From Chitinophaga sp. XS-30 (GTDB lineage Bacteria; Bacteroidota; Bacteroidia; Chitinophagales; Chitinophagaceae), in the NCBI RefSeq assembly GCF_008086345.1, contig NZ_CP043006.1, positions 2,292,032-2,356,031 of the forward strand: DNA of 64,000 bases. The letters run 5' to 3'. Below, one piece after another: positions 7,976-18,757 of this stretch (position 1 is the first letter of the stretch; the number at the start of each line of letters is the position of its first letter). A program made the position numbers and the translations under genes. The notes below the pieces were generated by a model that saw nothing but the letters and a program-made list of their open reading frames with translations, was not told the origin of the DNA and made no database searches.

Positions 7976-10351
7976 TTATGCGCTGCAGGTTACGCAACCT
8001 TCTTCCATGGTGCATACCGCGCCTTCCGGAACTTCCAGCTCCATGGAGCCTTCGGCCGGGGCCACAACCGGCACCATGTTCTGCCCGCCCTGTTTCTCTA
8101 CCGTGAACTGAACGGCTTGTGTAGCCGCCTGTGTGCGGAGATAGTACATGCCTGTTTTCAGCCCTTTCTTCCAGGCATAGAAGTGCATGGAGGTCAGTTT
8201 GGAGGCAGAAGGCGTGTCTACGAACAGGTTGAGCGACTGCGACTGGCAGATGAATGCGCCGCGGTCCGCTGCCATGTCTATGATCGTACGCTGCTTGATC
8301 TCCCAAACGGTCTTGTACAGTTCCTTGATGTTGGAGGGTATCTCTTCGATCTGCTGGATGGAACCGTTCGCTGCGATGATCTTGTTCTTCATGTCGTTAT
8401 CCCAGAGGCCGAGCTCCACCAGGTCTTTCAGCAGGTGTTTGTTCACTACCACGAACTCACCGCTCAGTACGCGGCGGGTGTAGATGTTGGAAGTGTATGG
8501 CTCGAAGCATTCGTTGTTGCCAAGTATCTGTGAAGTGGACGCTGTGGGCATCGGCGCCAGCAGCAGGGAGTTGCGGATGCCATGCGTTTTGATCTCCGCT
8601 TTCAGTGAAGCCCAGTCCCAGCGCTCTGAAGGCGTTACGCCCCACATATCATATTGCAGGATGCCTTTGGAGGCCGGTGAGCCGGGGTATGATTCGTAGT
8701 GCCCGTCTTTTTTCGCCAGGTCTTTTGAAGCGGTCAGGGATGCAAAGTAGATGGTTTCAAATATCTCTTTGTTCAGCTTTTGCGCCTGTTCGCTTTCGAA
8801 AGGATAACGCAGCAGGAAGAACGCATCCGCCAGGCCCTGAACACCCAGGCCGATAGGGCGGTGGCGCAGGTTGGAGGTACGTGCCTGTTCTACCGGGTAA
8901 TAGTTCTGATCGATGATCACATTGAGGTTGAGCGTAGCCTGGTAGGTTACTTCATACAGCTTCTGGTGATCGAACTTGCCGTCGATGACAAAACGGGGCA
9001 GGGCCAGTGATGCCAGGTTGCATACGGCTACTTCATCCGGAGAGGTATATTCGATGATCTCTGTGCAGAGGTTGGAACTTTTGATGGTGCCCAGGTTCTG
9101 CTGGTTGGATTTGCGGTTGGCGGAATCCTTGTACAGCAGGTAAGGCGTACCGGTCTCGATCTGCGCATCCAGGATGGCGAACCAGAGGTCCTGCGCTTTC
9201 ACGGTCTTGCGGGCGCGGTTCTCCTGCTCGTATTTTTCATACAGCTGCTCGAACTCTTCGCCCCAGCAATCTGCCAGGCCGGGTGCTTCATGGGGACAGA
9301 AAAGGCTCCAGGTGCCGTTGCTTTCCACGCGTTTCATGAACAGGTCGGGCATCCACAGCGCGTAGAAGAGGTCGCGGGCGCGCAGTTCTTCTTTACCGTG
9401 GTTCTTGCGGAGGTCCAGGAATTCGAATACATCGGCATGCCAGGGTTCCAGGTAGATGGCGAATGCGCCTTTGCGTTTGCCGCCGCCCTGGTCCACATAA
9501 CGCGCTGTATCATTGAATACGCGCAGCATGGGGATGATACCGTTGGAGGTGCCGTTGGTGCCGCTGATGTAAGAACCGGTAGCACGGATATTGTGGATGC
9601 TCAGGCCGATGCCGCCTGCGCTCTGGGAGATCTTCGCGGTTTGCTTCAGGGTATCGTAGATACCGTCAATGCTGTCTCCCTGCATGGTGAGCAGGAAGCA
9701 GCTGCTCATCTGCGGTTTGGGCGTACCGGCATTGAAGAGGGTGGGCGTGGCGTGTGTGAACCAGCGCTCGCTCATCAGGTTGTATGTTTTGATGGCGGAG
9801 TCGATATCCTCTTTGTGAATACCCACGGCTACGCGCATGAACATATGTTGCGGGCGCTCGGCGATCTTGCCGTCTATCTTCAGGAGATAGGAGCGTTCCA
9901 GTGTTTTGAAGCCAAAGTAGTCGAATGCAAAATCCCGGTCGTAGATGATGGTGGAATCCAGGATATCCGCGTTCTTGCGGATGATGTCCCATACTTCATC
10001 GCTCAGCAGGCCGGCGGGTTTGCCGGTTTTCGGATCGATGTATTCGTACAGCTTCTTCATCGTTTTGGAAAACGACTTGATAGTATTTTTATGGAGATTG
10101 CTCACCGCAATGCGGGAGGCAAGCTGTGCATAGTCCGGATGCTTGGTGGTGAGGGAAGCGGCGGTCTCTGCGGCCAGGTTATCCAGCTCGGTAGTGGTAA
10201 CGCCATCGTACAATCCCTGGATCACTTTCTTCGCTACATCTATTGAATCTACATAATCAGGCGCCATGCCGTAACACAGTTTCTCTACCCTTGCCGTGAT
10301 CTTGTCAAATTTGACAGACTCCTTTCTGCCGTCTCTTTTTATAACGAACAT
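7976..10351 (-). CDS. nrdA: Ribonucleoside-diphosphate reductase class I, alpha subunit
   Basis: A 791-residue catalytic subunit that reduces ribonucleoside diphosphates to deoxy forms using a radical from NrdB. An N-terminal ATP-cone allosteric domain (about 1-90, [18 protein letters not shown]) precedes the barrel. Active-site landmarks include NLCTEI with an NLASLALP segment, the [17 protein letters not shown] loop, and the C-terminal swinging cysteines [12 protein letters not shown] that are re-reduced by thioredoxin. nrdB lies 54 bases upstream on the same strand, so this is the second gene of an nrdBA operon under a cobalamin riboswitch. The start is well supported by the ATP-cone alignment. 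Confidence 0.95.
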   Translation of the reverse strand: MFVIKRDGRKESVKFDKITARVEKLCYGMAPDYVDSIDVAKKVIQGLYDGVTTTELDNLAAETAASLTTKHPDYAQLASRIAVSNLHKNTIKSFSKTMKKLYEYIDPKTGKPAGLLSDEVWDIIRKNADILDSTIIYDRDFAFDYFGFKTLERSYLLKIDGKIAERPQHMFMRVAVGIHKEDIDSAIKTYNLMSERWFTHATPTLFNAGTPKPQMSSCFLLTMQGDSIDGIYDTLKQTAKISQSAGGIGLSIHNIRATGSYISGTNGTSNGIIPMLRVFNDTARYVDQGGGKRKGAFAIYLEPWHADVFEFLDLRKNHGKEELRARDLFYALWMPDLFMKRVESNGTWSLFCPHEAPGLADCWGEEFEQLYEKYEQENRARKTVKAQDLWFAILDAQIETGTPYLLYKDSANRKSNQQNLGTIKSSNLCTEIIEYTSPDEVAVCNLASLALPRFVIDGKFDHQKLYEVTYQATLNLNVIIDQNYYPVEQARTSNLRHRPIGLGVQGLADAFFLLRYPFESEQAQKLNKEIFETIYFASLTASKDLAKKDGHYESYPGSPASKGILQYDMWGVTPSERWDWASLKAEIKTHGIRNSLLLAPMPTASTSQILGNNECFEPYTSNIYTRRVLSGEFVVVNKHLLKDLVELGLWDNDMKNKIIAANGSIQQIEEIPSNIKELYKTVWEIKQRTIIDMAADRGAFICQSQSLNLFVDTPSASKLTSMHFYAWKKGLKTGMYYLRTQAATQAVQFTVEKQGGQNMVPVVAPAEGSMELEVPEGAVCTMEEGCVTCSA

Positions 10352-10405
10352 AGTGTAATGAATTTAATGGGTGATGAATATATTGAGGTGTATTATCTGC
10401 TTTAA

Positions 10406-11380
10406 TTAAAAATCTTCGTCGAGGCTGAAAGTGTTGTTGGTGTCCTTGTTGCCCATTACACCTGATTTCTGGTAGTCGCCCACCCGTTTTTCGAAGAAGT
10501 TGGTTTTGCCCTGCAGGGATATCATTTCCATAAAATCGAAGGGATTGGTGGCATTGAATACTTTTTTATAGCCCAGTTCACCGATCCAGCGGTCTGCCAC
10601 AAATTCGATGTATTGTTTCATCAGTTCGCTGTTCATACCTATCAGGGCTGCGGGCAGCGCATCGGTGATGAATTCTTTTTCGATCGTCACGGCATCGAGA
10701 ATGATCTCATGCACTTCTGTTTCGGAGAGTCTGCCATTCAGCATGCGGTAGAGTTCGCAGGCGAATTCGCAGTGGAGCCCTTCATCACGGCTGATCAGTT
10801 CATTGGAGAACGTAAGGCCGGGCATGAGGCCGCGTTTCTTCAGCCAGAAGATGGAGCAGAAGCTGCCGCTGAAGAAGATGCCTTCCACCGCCGCGAAGGC
10901 TACGAGGCGTTGGGCGAAAGTGCCGTTCTCTATCCAGCGCAGCGCCCATTCGGCTTTCTTTTTCACGGCAGGTACGGTATCAATGGCGTGGAAAAGCCGG
11001 TCTTTCTCCGCCGGGTCTTTTACGTAAGTATCGATCAGCAGTGCGTATGTTTCAGAGTGAATGTTTTCCATCATGATCTGGAAACCGTAGAAGCAGCGGG
11101 CTTCGGGGATCTGTACTTCGCTCATGAAGTTCACGGCCAGGTTCTCGTTCACAATACCGTCAGATGCGGCGAAAAATGCCAGTACATGCGAAATGAAGTG
11201 GCGTTCACCATCCGTCATGTTCGCCCAGTCTTTCAGGTCTCCGGAAAGATCGATCTCCTCCGCGGTCCAGAAGCTGGCTTCATGGCGTTTGTAATGTTCC
11301 CAGAGCTTGGGGTAGTTGATCGGCAGCAGTACAAACCTGTCCTTGTTCTCCTTTAATAAAATCTCGTTCTCGTTACTCAT
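10406..11380 (-). CDS. nrdB: Ribonucleoside-diphosphate reductase class I, beta subunit
   Basis: A 324-residue di-iron radical subunit that resembles eukaryotic R2 more than E. coli R2. Matching segments are [50 protein letters not shown] and [20 protein letters not shown]. Tyr98 within FYGFQ is at the position of the radical tyrosine, and the C-terminal FSLDEDF matches the peptide that docks into NrdA. It is the first gene of nrdBA and sits 127 bases below the 3' end of the cobalamin riboswitch, so its expression should fall when adenosylcobalamin is plentiful. Confidence 0.95.
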   Translation of the reverse strand: MSNENEILLKENKDRFVLLPINYPKLWEHYKRHEASFWTAEEIDLSGDLKDWANMTDGERHFISHVLAFFAASDGIVNENLAVNFMSEVQIPEARCFYGFQIMMENIHSETYALLIDTYVKDPAEKDRLFHAIDTVPAVKKKAEWALRWIENGTFAQRLVAFAAVEGIFFSGSFCSIFWLKKRGLMPGLTFSNELISRDEGLHCEFACELYRMLNGRLSETEVHEIILDAVTIEKEFITDALPAALIGMNSELMKQYIEFVADRWIGELGYKKVFNATNPFDFMEMISLQGKTNFFEKRVGDYQKSGVMGNKDTNNTFSLDEDF

Positions 11381-11507
11381 ACAAATTTTTTATACGGTTA
11401 GCAGGGTGTGTAATGAGACGCGGGGCTGACGGAAGATAGCTTTCCATATAGTGATACGGTGAGGGTCACTTTCGCCATAACCTTAGTCGCGAAGGTTTCG
11501 ACAATAA

Positions 11508-11694
11508 CGTTGTACTGGCAGGTCTCCTGGCTTTCCCCGGCCGGATTGGCCTTCCCGCCCCCGAAAGGGCAGTGGCATTGGAAACATCCGGCATCCAAGA
11601 ACTAGGGGATCACAGTAGCGCGTCTGCTCGTGAATTCCACACGATTCCCTATTAATTCATATTCCGTTACATCGGAAAAGAAGCCAGAACAACG
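11508..11694 (-). promoter_or_regulatory. Cobalamin (AdoCbl) riboswitch in nrdBA leader
   Basis: Read on the minus strand, this leader has the B12 box AGCCAGGAGACCTGCC (11517-11532). Before it lie GCCACTGCCC with GGCGGGAAGGC, the CGCTACTGTGA element, and AGGGAATCGTGTG near the 5' end. The outer helix P1 pairs 11683-11694 with 11508-11519 (CGTTGT and TGGC with GCCA and ACAACG). A 66-codon open frame across it is a shadow. About 127 bases separate it from the nrdB start, room for an expression platform. In known systems such riboswitches turn off B12-independent enzymes when B12 allows an alternative. Confidence 0.92.
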
Positions 11695-11710
11695 AAGTCA
11701 AGAACTGATG

Positions 11711-11747
11711 CAAATGTAATGATCGAAGACAGGCGATACACCCAAAA
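11711..11747 (-). promoter_or_regulatory. Predicted promoter of the nrdBA riboswitch transcript
   Basis: On the minus strand a TACATTTG -7 box (11711-11718) matches the Bacteroidota TAnnTTTG consensus. A TTTTG at 11743-11747 lies 24 bases upstream, slightly longer than usual. The predicted start near 11704 falls about ten bases before riboswitch helix P1. Confidence 0.55.
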
Positions 11748-11883
11748 GTTACTCACGGGTGTGGATAAAGAAAGTGGATATTTTAGAGATGTAGCAGGGT
11801 GGTGGAATACGGACTTTTGCACAGGTTTATGCAGATGTATGGTATGAAGTTTATATTAAATGTGTTAAAAAACTGGCATGGAA

Positions 11884-13437
11884 TTATATCCGGGGGACCT
11901 TATGGAGGAATTTCTGCCGTATCACCTCCTGCACCGGTATGCCTTCGATCTTGCTTTCCAGCCATGACACGATATCCAGGTAGAGGTAACTCCTTCTTTC
12001 GTAGGGATTTTTGGCGATCAGCTCCAGCCTGCCTTTCAGTTCAATGAAAGCGGTGCGCAACGCTTTGGGGTGTGCGTACATGTTCTTCCTCAGGAACTTC
12101 AGGATCTCTTCCATCACCAGGCTAAGGTCTTTATGCTTTGCAATGAAGTGATATACAGACTTGATGAGGTATTCCACCAGGCTGTAGTTTTCCAGTTCAT
12201 AATGCGCGATGAGGTGAAGGATACGTGCAAAGCACTGGATATCAGCCCGCAGATTGCCGATCCGCAGATGGATGATCTTGTTCAGATACACGATGGCATT
12301 GTTGTTGTCCCCGCTGCCGAAGTACAGGCAGGCGATCTTGTAGTAGAATACCAGTACGCGGTGCTGGTCTACCGTCAGCTGATGCTCGGATATTTTTTCT
12401 TCCACTTCGGCCACCAGTGCCAGTCCTTCCGAGAAAGTACCATCCAGGAAGTGGCGGTTGATCTTGCCGGTGTAGAGGTACACGAAAGCGGAGGTGCGGG
12501 TGTTCTCGTTGAGGGTCTCTTCCTTTTCGGTGATGAACTGCTCCATGACGGACAGCACTTCAATGAACTTCTCATGGTTCATGGTGTGGAAATGCGCCGT
12601 GAGCAGGTTATGCAAAGCCTTGATATAGAGGTCCACATCCGATTCCTTCAGCGTGGGATATTCCGCGAACAGGTCCACCCACTTCTGGGTGTGCCGGTAA
12701 TACATGACAAAATCCTGCAGGATATAATAATACCAGCAATAGGCCTGGTAAAGATAACTGCGCTCGTAGAAGCTCATGGTATGCGTAGCCTGTACGGGCA
12801 GGTTGGAATCGAAGAAGCTTTTGAGGATATGCACATCCTTCTCATCGCGCGCGTGGCCGAGCTTCAGGTACATGCCGTACATCCGGAGGGCCAGGGAGGA
12901 GAGTCTGCTCACGTTGTTGAGCTGGTCGTTGATCCGGCGGGACTCGTCGCTCAGTTCATCCGCGCGATTGTCCAGACTGCGGGTGATATGCCGGGTTTCG
13001 ATCAGTTTTTCGAATTCCACGATCTCGAAGAACAGCATTACTTCCTCCTGCTCGCGGGCGCTGACCTTTGCTTTGCCCAGGATCTTCAGGCTTTGCTGGT
13101 AGAGTCCTTTGTTGTACAGCACCCGTGCATAATCCAGCTGCTCCCGCAGGTCTATCAGCGGGTCTTTGGTTTTGTACAGCAACCGCAGGGTGGTGAGGAG
13201 ATGTTTGTATAAATGGGCCTTGACGTTGCTTAACTGTTGTTTCTTGATGGCCGGGACCTTCTTCAGCACCTGTTCCTCATCATACTCCTTCATTTTGTCC
13301 AGCGCCTGGAACAGCTGTATGAACAGCACGTCCTCTTTGGTATTGTCCCGGTTGAATGCCAGCTGGAAATTTCGTTTTTCGGCTTTGGTAAGCGTTTTAA
13401 TCAGTATGAAGAGCGCATCGTTCTGCGAGTTGGGCAT
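11884..13437 (-). CDS. Conserved helical (TPR-like) protein of unknown function
   Basis: A 517-residue soluble protein without signal peptide or membrane segment. I do not recognise the family by name. The sequence is almost entirely alpha-helical, with repeated amphipathic pairs such as LDYARVLYNKGLYQQSLKIL, TAHFHTMNHEKFIEVLSVME and CLYFGSGDNNNAIVYLNKII that resemble tetratricopeptide repeats, so a scaffold or regulatory role is possible. It has its own promoter (13515-13547) divergent from leuC and ends about 190 bases from the nrdBA promoter. Codon use and composition match the housekeeping neighbours, so it is probably a core gene. Confidence 0.7.
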   Translation of the reverse strand: MPNSQNDALFILIKTLTKAEKRNFQLAFNRDNTKEDVLFIQLFQALDKMKEYDEEQVLKKVPAIKKQQLSNVKAHLYKHLLTTLRLLYKTKDPLIDLREQLDYARVLYNKGLYQQSLKILGKAKVSAREQEEVMLFFEIVEFEKLIETRHITRSLDNRADELSDESRRINDQLNNVSRLSSLALRMYGMYLKLGHARDEKDVHILKSFFDSNLPVQATHTMSFYERSYLYQAYCWYYYILQDFVMYYRHTQKWVDLFAEYPTLKESDVDLYIKALHNLLTAHFHTMNHEKFIEVLSVMEQFITEKEETLNENTRTSAFVYLYTGKINRHFLDGTFSEGLALVAEVEEKISEHQLTVDQHRVLVFYYKIACLYFGSGDNNNAIVYLNKIIHLRIGNLRADIQCFARILHLIAHYELENYSLVEYLIKSVYHFIAKHKDLSLVMEEILKFLRKNMYAHPKALRTAFIELKGRLELIAKNPYERRSYLYLDIVSWLESKIEGIPVQEVIRQKFLHKVPRI

Positions 13438-13514
13438 CGTTGTTGTAAGATTTTAATCTATTGATTTTCAATAAATTAATGGTTATACGGATCAGTTGCG
13501 AATCGTAATAATGG

Positions 13515-13547
13515 CAAATTTAACGATCTGTGGTTTAAATGTGTCAA
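13515..13547 (-). promoter_or_regulatory. Predicted promoter of the 517-residue gene
   Basis: On the minus strand there is a TAAATTTG -7 box (13515-13522) and a TTG -33 box (13545-13547) with 22 bases between them, about 70 bases upstream of the start codon. Confidence 0.5.
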
Positions 13548-13548
13548 T

Positions 13549-13556
13549 TAGATTTG
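13549..13556 (+). promoter_or_regulatory. Predicted -7 box of the leuCDBA promoter
   Basis: TAGATTTG fits TAnnTTTG and would give a leader of about 85 bases before leuC. No clear -33 TTG was found, and no leucine-rich leader peptide lies in the leader, so classical attenuation is not evident. Confidence 0.4.
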
Positions 13557-13647
13557 AAGATGCAAATGAACGGGAAATGCAAAGATAAGGCTGAATTTGA
13601 AACGTTTGGCCTGATAGTGAAAGAAATACGCATTAAGCAGATTACGT

Positions 13648-15045
13648 ATGGGCAAAACATTATTTGACAAGATATGGGATAGCCATATTGTGGCGAGCAA
13701 GCCGGGATTTCCGGACGCGGTGTACATCAATACCCATTTTATTCATGAAGTGACCAGTCCCCAGGCTTTTGACGGCCTGCGGAAGCGCAACATACCGGTA
13801 TTCAGGCCGGGAAAGACCCGGGCTACGGCGGACCATAACGTCCCTACGCTGGACCAGCACCTGCCTATCCGGGAGGCGCTGAGCCGCAAGCAGGTGGAAA
13901 TGCTCACGCAGAACACCACCGAGTTCGGGGTGGAGCTGTACGGGTTGGGGCACCGCTACCAGGGGATCGTGCATGTGATAGGGCCGGAGTTGGGGATTAC
14001 CCTGCCGGGCATGACCATTGTGTGCGGGGACAGCCACACTTCCACGCACGGGGCCTTCGGGGCCATTGCTTTCGGCATCGGCACCTCGGAGGTGGAGCAG
14101 GTACTGGCTACCCAGTGCATCCTGCAATACCGTCCCAAGCGCATGAAAATAGAAGTGAACGGACAGTTGAATAAAGGGGTGGTATCGAAAGACATCATCC
14201 TGTACATCATTTCACAGATATCCGCCTCCGGCGCCACCGGCTACTTTGTGGAATACGCCGGGGAAGCCATCCGGAGCCTGAGCATGGAAGCGCGGATGAC
14301 CATCTGCAACATGAGCATTGAAATGGGGGCAAGAGGCGGATTGATCGCACCCGATGAAACCACCTTTTCGTATATCAAAGGCCGTGAGTTCGCCCCCGAA
14401 GGAGAAGATTGGGACAAAGCCCTCGCTTACTGGAAAACATTGCAGACGGACGCCGGTGCGGAATTTGATAAAGTGCTGACGTTCGATGCGGCAGACATCG
14501 AGCCGCAGATCACCTACGGCACCAATCCCGGTATGGGTATGGGCATTACGCAGCACATCCCTTCGCTGAACGAGGTGGAAGAAAAAGAAAGGCCTTCGTT
14601 CTCCAAATCGCTGCAGTATATGGACCTGGAGCCGGGTAGCCGCCTGCTGGGCAAAAAAGTGGATTATGTGTTCATCGGCAGCTGTACGAACTCCCGCATT
14701 GAAGACCTGCGTATGGTGGCCGAATTTGTGAAAGGAAAGAAAAAGGCCGATGATGTGGTGGTCTGGATCGTGCCGGGTTCCAAACAAGTGGAAGCACAGG
14801 CCATTGCCGAGGGGATCGACAAGATATTCGAAGCGGCAGGTTTCCAGCTCCGGCAGCCGGGATGCTCCGCCTGCCTGGCTATGAATGAGGACAAGATACC
14901 CGCCGGCAAATATTGCGTTGCCACCTCCAACCGGAACTTCGAAGGCCGCCAGGGGCCGGATGCCCGCACCTTCCTGGCCAGTCCGCTTACCGCCGCCGCC
15001 GCAGCCATTACCGGCAGCGTAACGGATGTGAGAGCGATGATATGA
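13648..15045 (+). CDS. leuC: 3-isopropylmalate dehydratase, large subunit
   Basis: A 465-residue aconitase-family subunit that, with LeuD, isomerises 2-isopropylmalate to 3-isopropylmalate in leucine synthesis. The 4Fe-4S ligands are Cys346 (GSCTNSR) and Cys406/Cys409 (GCSACLAMN). [13 protein letters not shown] and the N-terminal [11 protein letters not shown] are family landmarks, and the length is normal. It is the first gene of leuCDBA, and leuD starts 38 bases downstream of its stop. It is cytosolic. Confidence 0.96.
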   Translation: MGKTLFDKIWDSHIVASKPGFPDAVYINTHFIHEVTSPQAFDGLRKRNIPVFRPGKTRATADHNVPTLDQHLPIREALSRKQVEMLTQNTTEFGVELYGLGHRYQGIVHVIGPELGITLPGMTIVCGDSHTSTHGAFGAIAFGIGTSEVEQVLATQCILQYRPKRMKIEVNGQLNKGVVSKDIILYIISQISASGATGYFVEYAGEAIRSLSMEARMTICNMSIEMGARGGLIAPDETTFSYIKGREFAPEGEDWDKALAYWKTLQTDAGAEFDKVLTFDAADIEPQITYGTNPGMGMGITQHIPSLNEVEEKERPSFSKSLQYMDLEPGSRLLGKKVDYVFIGSCTNSRIEDLRMVAEFVKGKKKADDVVVWIVPGSKQVEAQAIAEGIDKIFEAAGFQLRQPGCSACLAMNEDKIPAGKYCVATSNRNFEGRQGPDARTFLASPLTAAAAAITGSVTDVRAMI

Positions 15046-15083
15046 CAGCTGATGGCGCATTTTTTGTGTTTTAATTGTACGAC

Positions 15084-15683
15084 ATGGACAAGAAATTTCA
15101 TAACCTGGTATCCTCCGTGGTACCCCTGCCCATAGAAAATATAGATACCGACCAGATCATTCCGGCCCGCTTCCTGAAAGCGACCACCCGGGACGGATTT
15201 GGGGAGAACCTGTTCCGCGACTGGCGTTTTGATGCAGCAGGCCAGCCGAGAAAAGACTTCGCGCTGAACAATCCGCTGTATAAAGGACGCATCCTGGTAG
15301 CCGGAAAGAACTTCGGCTGCGGCTCCTCCCGGGAGCATGCCGCCTGGGCCATCGGCGATTACGGGTTCAAAGCAGTGGTGAGCAGCTTCTTTGCAGACAT
15401 CTTTAAAAACAACGCGCTGAACAACTTCATCCTGCCCGTGCAGGTAAGCGAAAGCTTCCTGGTAAAGATATTTTCCGCCGTGGAGAAAGACCCTGCGGCG
15501 GAACTGGAAGTGAACCTGGAAGAGCAGTACATCCGCATACAGGCCACCGGTGAGCAGGAAACTTTCGACATCAATCCATATAAAAAGACCTGCCTGCTGA
15601 ACGGTTATGACGATATTGACTATCTGTTGAGCCTCAGCCGGGAGATCAACGCTTACGAAGCCACACGCCCTTTCAATTTTTAA
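15084..15683 (+). CDS. leuD: 3-isopropylmalate dehydratase, small subunit
   Basis: A 199-residue swivelling-domain subunit of the isopropylmalate isomerase. Landmarks are [19 protein letters not shown] near the N terminus and the [15 protein letters not shown] substrate-recognition loop. The ATG at 15084 ([11 protein letters not shown]) is preferred over an in-frame TTG nine bases earlier. It sits between leuC and leuB in the same orientation, so the two subunits are co-expressed. Confidence 0.95.
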   Translation: MDKKFHNLVSSVVPLPIENIDTDQIIPARFLKATTRDGFGENLFRDWRFDAAGQPRKDFALNNPLYKGRILVAGKNFGCGSSREHAAWAIGDYGFKAVVSSFFADIFKNNALNNFILPVQVSESFLVKIFSAVEKDPAAELEVNLEEQYIRIQATGEQETFDINPYKKTCLLNGYDDIDYLLSLSREINAYEATRPFNF

Positions 15684-15704
15684 AAAATATATCAGAACGC
15701 ATCA

Positions 15705-16784
15705 ATGGGAGTCACAAAGAAAATACTCGTCATACCCGGAGACGGGATCGGACAGGAAGTAACAGCCTGGGGAAAGAAAGTGCTGGAAGTCATCGCAGCG
15801 AATTACAAACATACTTTTTCGTTTGATGAAGGTATCATGGGCCATGTAGCCATTGAAGCCACCGGCAACCCGCTGCCGGATGAAACGCTGGACAAGGCGC
15901 GCGCCAGCGATGCCATCCTTTTCGGCGCCATCGGCCACGCAAAGTATGATAATGATCCTACCCTGAAAGTACGCCCCGAGCAGGGCCTGCTGAAGATCAG
16001 GAAAGAGCTGGGCCTGTACGCCAATCTTCGTCCCATCAAACTGTTCGACGACCTGCTGCATGCCTCCAGCATCAAACCGGAGATATTGCAGGGCGCGGAT
16101 ATCCTCTTTTTCCGTGAATTGACCGGCGACGTATATTTCGGGGAAAAGAAAAGGAGCGAGGACCGTTCATCCGCTTCCGACCTGATGATCTACCACAAAT
16201 ACGAAGTAGAGCGCATCGCCCGCAAAGCCTACGAAGCCGCCCGCAGCCGCCGCAAAAAGCTCTGCTCGGTAGACAAGGCGAACGTGCTGGAAGCTTCCCG
16301 CCTGTGGCGCGAAGTAGTGCAGGAGATAGCGAAAGATTATCCCGATGTGGAAACAGAGCATATGTTCATCGACAATGCCGCCATGCAGCTGATCAAAGAT
16401 CCCAAACGTTTTGACGTGGTGCTGACCGGCAACCTGTTCGGCGACATCCTCACCGATGAAGCCTCACAGATAGCAGGCTCCATGGGCATGCTGGCATCCG
16501 CATCTGTTGGAGATACTATCGGGTTCTATGAACCTATCCACGGCTCCGCGCATGATATCACCGGCAAAGGCATCGCCAATCCGCTGGCCTCTATCCTGTC
16601 CGCCGCCCTGCTGCTGGATATTTCATTCGGACTGAAAGAAGAATCGCAACGCGTGATCCGGGCCGTGGACGCTACGCTGCGCCAGGGATTCCGGACCATG
16701 GACATTGCCAATAAACATACACCCAATGAACTGTTGCTCGGCACAGATGCCATGGGCACCAAAGTATTGGAAAACCTGAACTGA
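15705..16784 (+). CDS. leuB: 3-isopropylmalate dehydrogenase
   Basis: A 359-residue NAD-dependent decarboxylating dehydrogenase that converts 3-isopropylmalate to 2-oxoisocaproate. Visible features are ILVIPGDGIGQEVT at the N terminus, the metal and substrate segment ELTGDVYFGEK, MFIDNAAMQLI, NLFGDILTDEASQIAGSMGM and EPIHGSAHDITGKGIANPLA. Length and motifs are typical. It lies 21 bases after leuD and 29 before leuA in the operon. Confidence 0.96.
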   Translation: MGVTKKILVIPGDGIGQEVTAWGKKVLEVIAANYKHTFSFDEGIMGHVAIEATGNPLPDETLDKARASDAILFGAIGHAKYDNDPTLKVRPEQGLLKIRKELGLYANLRPIKLFDDLLHASSIKPEILQGADILFFRELTGDVYFGEKKRSEDRSSASDLMIYHKYEVERIARKAYEAARSRRKKLCSVDKANVLEASRLWREVVQEIAKDYPDVETEHMFIDNAAMQLIKDPKRFDVVLTGNLFGDILTDEASQIAGSMGMLASASVGDTIGFYEPIHGSAHDITGKGIANPLASILSAALLLDISFGLKEESQRVIRAVDATLRQGFRTMDIANKHTPNELLLGTDAMGTKVLENLN

Positions 16785-16813
16785 TAACCTACTAACTCGA
16801 AATTCATATTACC

Positions 16814-18319
16814 ATGGACAACAATCGTGTTTACGTTTTTGATACAACCCTTCGCGATGGCGAACAGGTCCCCGGTTGCCAGCTGACGACCGTTGAAAAG
16901 ATCGTGGTGGCCAAAGAGCTGGAAGCGCTGGGTGTAGATGTGATCGAAGCTGGTTTCCCGATCTCCAGTCCGGGTGACTTCCAAAGCGTTGTGGAAATAT
17001 CGAAGGCTGTTTCTGAACCCGTGATCTGCGCGCTCACCCGTGCCAATACCGCAGATATAGACGCTGCCGCTGCTGCGCTGAAGTACGCCAAACGCAAGCG
17101 TATCCACACCGGTATCGGTGCGTCGGACATGCACATCAAATATAAATTCAACAGTACCCGGGAGAACATCCTGGAACGTGCGGTAGAAGCGGTGAAGTAT
17201 GCCCGCAAATTTGTGGATGATGTGGAGTTCTATGCAGAGGATGCCGGTCGAGCTGACAATGCCTATCTCGCCCAGATGATTGAGGCCGTGATCGCCGCAG
17301 GCGCTACCGTGGTGAACATCCCGGATACCAACGGTTACTGCCTGCCCGAGCAATACGGCGCAAAGATCAAGTACCTGGTGGACCATGTGTCCAATATCGA
17401 TAAAGCCATTATTTCCGTACACTGCCATAACGACCTCGGCCTCGCCACCGCCAATACCATGGCCGGCATCATCAACGGCGCCCGCCAGGTGGAATGCACC
17501 ATCAACGGTATCGGTGAACGCGCCGGCAATACCTCGCTGGAAGAAGTGGCCATGATCCTGAAAACGCATCATGCCCTCGGATATACCACCGGCATCAACA
17601 GCAAACGCATCTACGAGATCAGCAATCTGGTGTCCAATATGATGCGCATGCCCGTGCAGCCGAACAAGGCGATCGTGGGCCGCAACGCCTTCGCGCACAG
17701 CTCCGGCATTCACCAGGACGGTGTGCTGAAGCACCGCGAGAACTACGAGATCCTCAATCCGGAAGATATCGGCCTGCAATCCAACGCCATCATCCTCACC
17801 GCGAGAAGCGGCCGCCATGCCTTGAAGCATCACCTGGAAAGGCTGGGGTACAAGGTAGACAAAGTGAACCTGGATGATGTGTACACCCGCTTCCTCGAAA
17901 TGGCGGACAGCAAAAAAGAGATCGAAGATCATGATCTGCTGACATTGATGGGTGATGGTGCCGCCAGCAATTATGACGACAAGGGCATCAAGGTAACTTT
18001 ATTGCAGGTCGTATGCGGTGATCCCCTGCGCCCGATGGCCACCATAAAACTGAAGATCAACGGTGAGGAGAAAGAAGCCAGCGCCGCGGGGAACGGTCCC
18101 GTTAACGCAACGATCAATGCCATTCACAATATTATCAACGACGATATTACCATTGATGAATTTTCCATCCAGGCTATGCGCGGAGGTAGTGAAGATGTAA
18201 GCAAAGTGAACATGCGGGTGCGGCATGATGGAAAATCCTATTATGGTTTCGGTTATTCCACGGATATCGTGAATGCGAGTGTGCATGCTTATGTGGATGC
18301 GCTGAACAAGATCTTTTGA
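16814..18319 (+). CDS. leuA: 2-isopropylmalate synthase
   Basis: A 501-residue enzyme that condenses acetyl-CoA with 2-oxoisovalerate, the committed step of leucine synthesis. The HMGL-like barrel begins [18 protein letters not shown] and carries the metal site [12 protein letters not shown] and the [11 protein letters not shown] motif, followed by the [14 protein letters not shown] linker. Residues from about 385 form the LeuA dimer regulatory domain, where leucine feedback normally acts. It is unusual only in being last in the operon rather than first. A strong terminator follows 23 bases later. Confidence 0.95.
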   Translation: MDNNRVYVFDTTLRDGEQVPGCQLTTVEKIVVAKELEALGVDVIEAGFPISSPGDFQSVVEISKAVSEPVICALTRANTADIDAAAAALKYAKRKRIHTGIGASDMHIKYKFNSTRENILERAVEAVKYARKFVDDVEFYAEDAGRADNAYLAQMIEAVIAAGATVVNIPDTNGYCLPEQYGAKIKYLVDHVSNIDKAIISVHCHNDLGLATANTMAGIINGARQVECTINGIGERAGNTSLEEVAMILKTHHALGYTTGINSKRIYEISNLVSNMMRMPVQPNKAIVGRNAFAHSSGIHQDGVLKHRENYEILNPEDIGLQSNAIILTARSGRHALKHHLERLGYKVDKVNLDDVYTRFLEMADSKKEIEDHDLLTLMGDGAASNYDDKGIKVTLLQVVCGDPLRPMATIKLKINGEEKEASAAGNGPVNATINAIHNIINDDITIDEFSIQAMRGGSEDVSKVNMRVRHDGKSYYGFGYSTDIVNASVHAYVDALNKIF

Positions 18320-18341
18320 TTTTTTAAGGTTTGTAAAGGGG

Positions 18342-18377
18342 ACGCTGCCTTGGGGGACCGGGGCAGCGTTTTTTTTT
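18342..18377 (+). terminator. Rho-independent terminator of leuCDBA
   Basis: An 8-bp stem, ACGCTGCC (18342-18349) with GGCAGCGT (18362-18369), encloses a G-rich loop and is followed by a run of nine T (18369-18377). Confidence 0.9.
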
Positions 18378-18484
18378 GCTGTAGCGGTGAATTAGTTATT
18401 GCGTAACATGGTTAATGCAGAAGGTTGCGTATATTAGTTCCCGATTTCGAGCCTGTTATTTTGCCAACCAAAACAACCCGTACT

Positions 18485-18757
18485 ATGTATCTCTTGTCAT
18501 TGAATGTTATCTACCCCGTACTGGGCTGGGTGGGTACGCTTGCCTATCTGCTGGCCTACTTTCTGCTAAGCGTGAACAAGATCAATGCGCGTCAGCTGAT
18601 CTACCATGCATTGAACGCGGTAGGTGCAATAGGGCTTACCGTCAATGCATTGCACTACGCAGATCTGCCTAATGTAGTGGTCAACCTCGTGTGGGGGCTT
18701 ATTGCGATCATTGCGTCCATTGCCCTTACCCGGAAGAAGAAGAGGAAACCAAATTGA
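18485..18757 (+). CDS. Small membrane protein, CBU_0592-like
   Basis: A 90-residue protein with three predicted membrane helices and a basic C-terminal tail (RKKKRKPN). VLGWVGTLAYLLAYFLLS and the YHALNAVGAIGLTVNALH segment resemble the CBU_0592 membrane domain family, whose function is unknown. The ATG at 18485 is chosen because the in-frame TTG at 18425 would add a polar 20-residue leader. Its last 32 bases overlap the 3' end of the convergent TetR gene. Confidence 0.65.
   Translation: MYLLSLNVIYPVLGWVGTLAYLLAYFLLSVNKINARQLIYHALNAVGAIGLTVNALHYADLPNVVVNLVWGLIAIIASIALTRKKKRKPN

Noticed and set aside
9290-10246. 318-codon frame antisense to nrdA
   Set aside because: nrdA is unambiguous on the other strand, and this frame has low-complexity shadow composition.
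11398-11598. 66-codon minus-strand frame upstream of nrdB
   Set aside because: It lies within the cobalamin riboswitch, and the conserved RNA elements explain the sequence.
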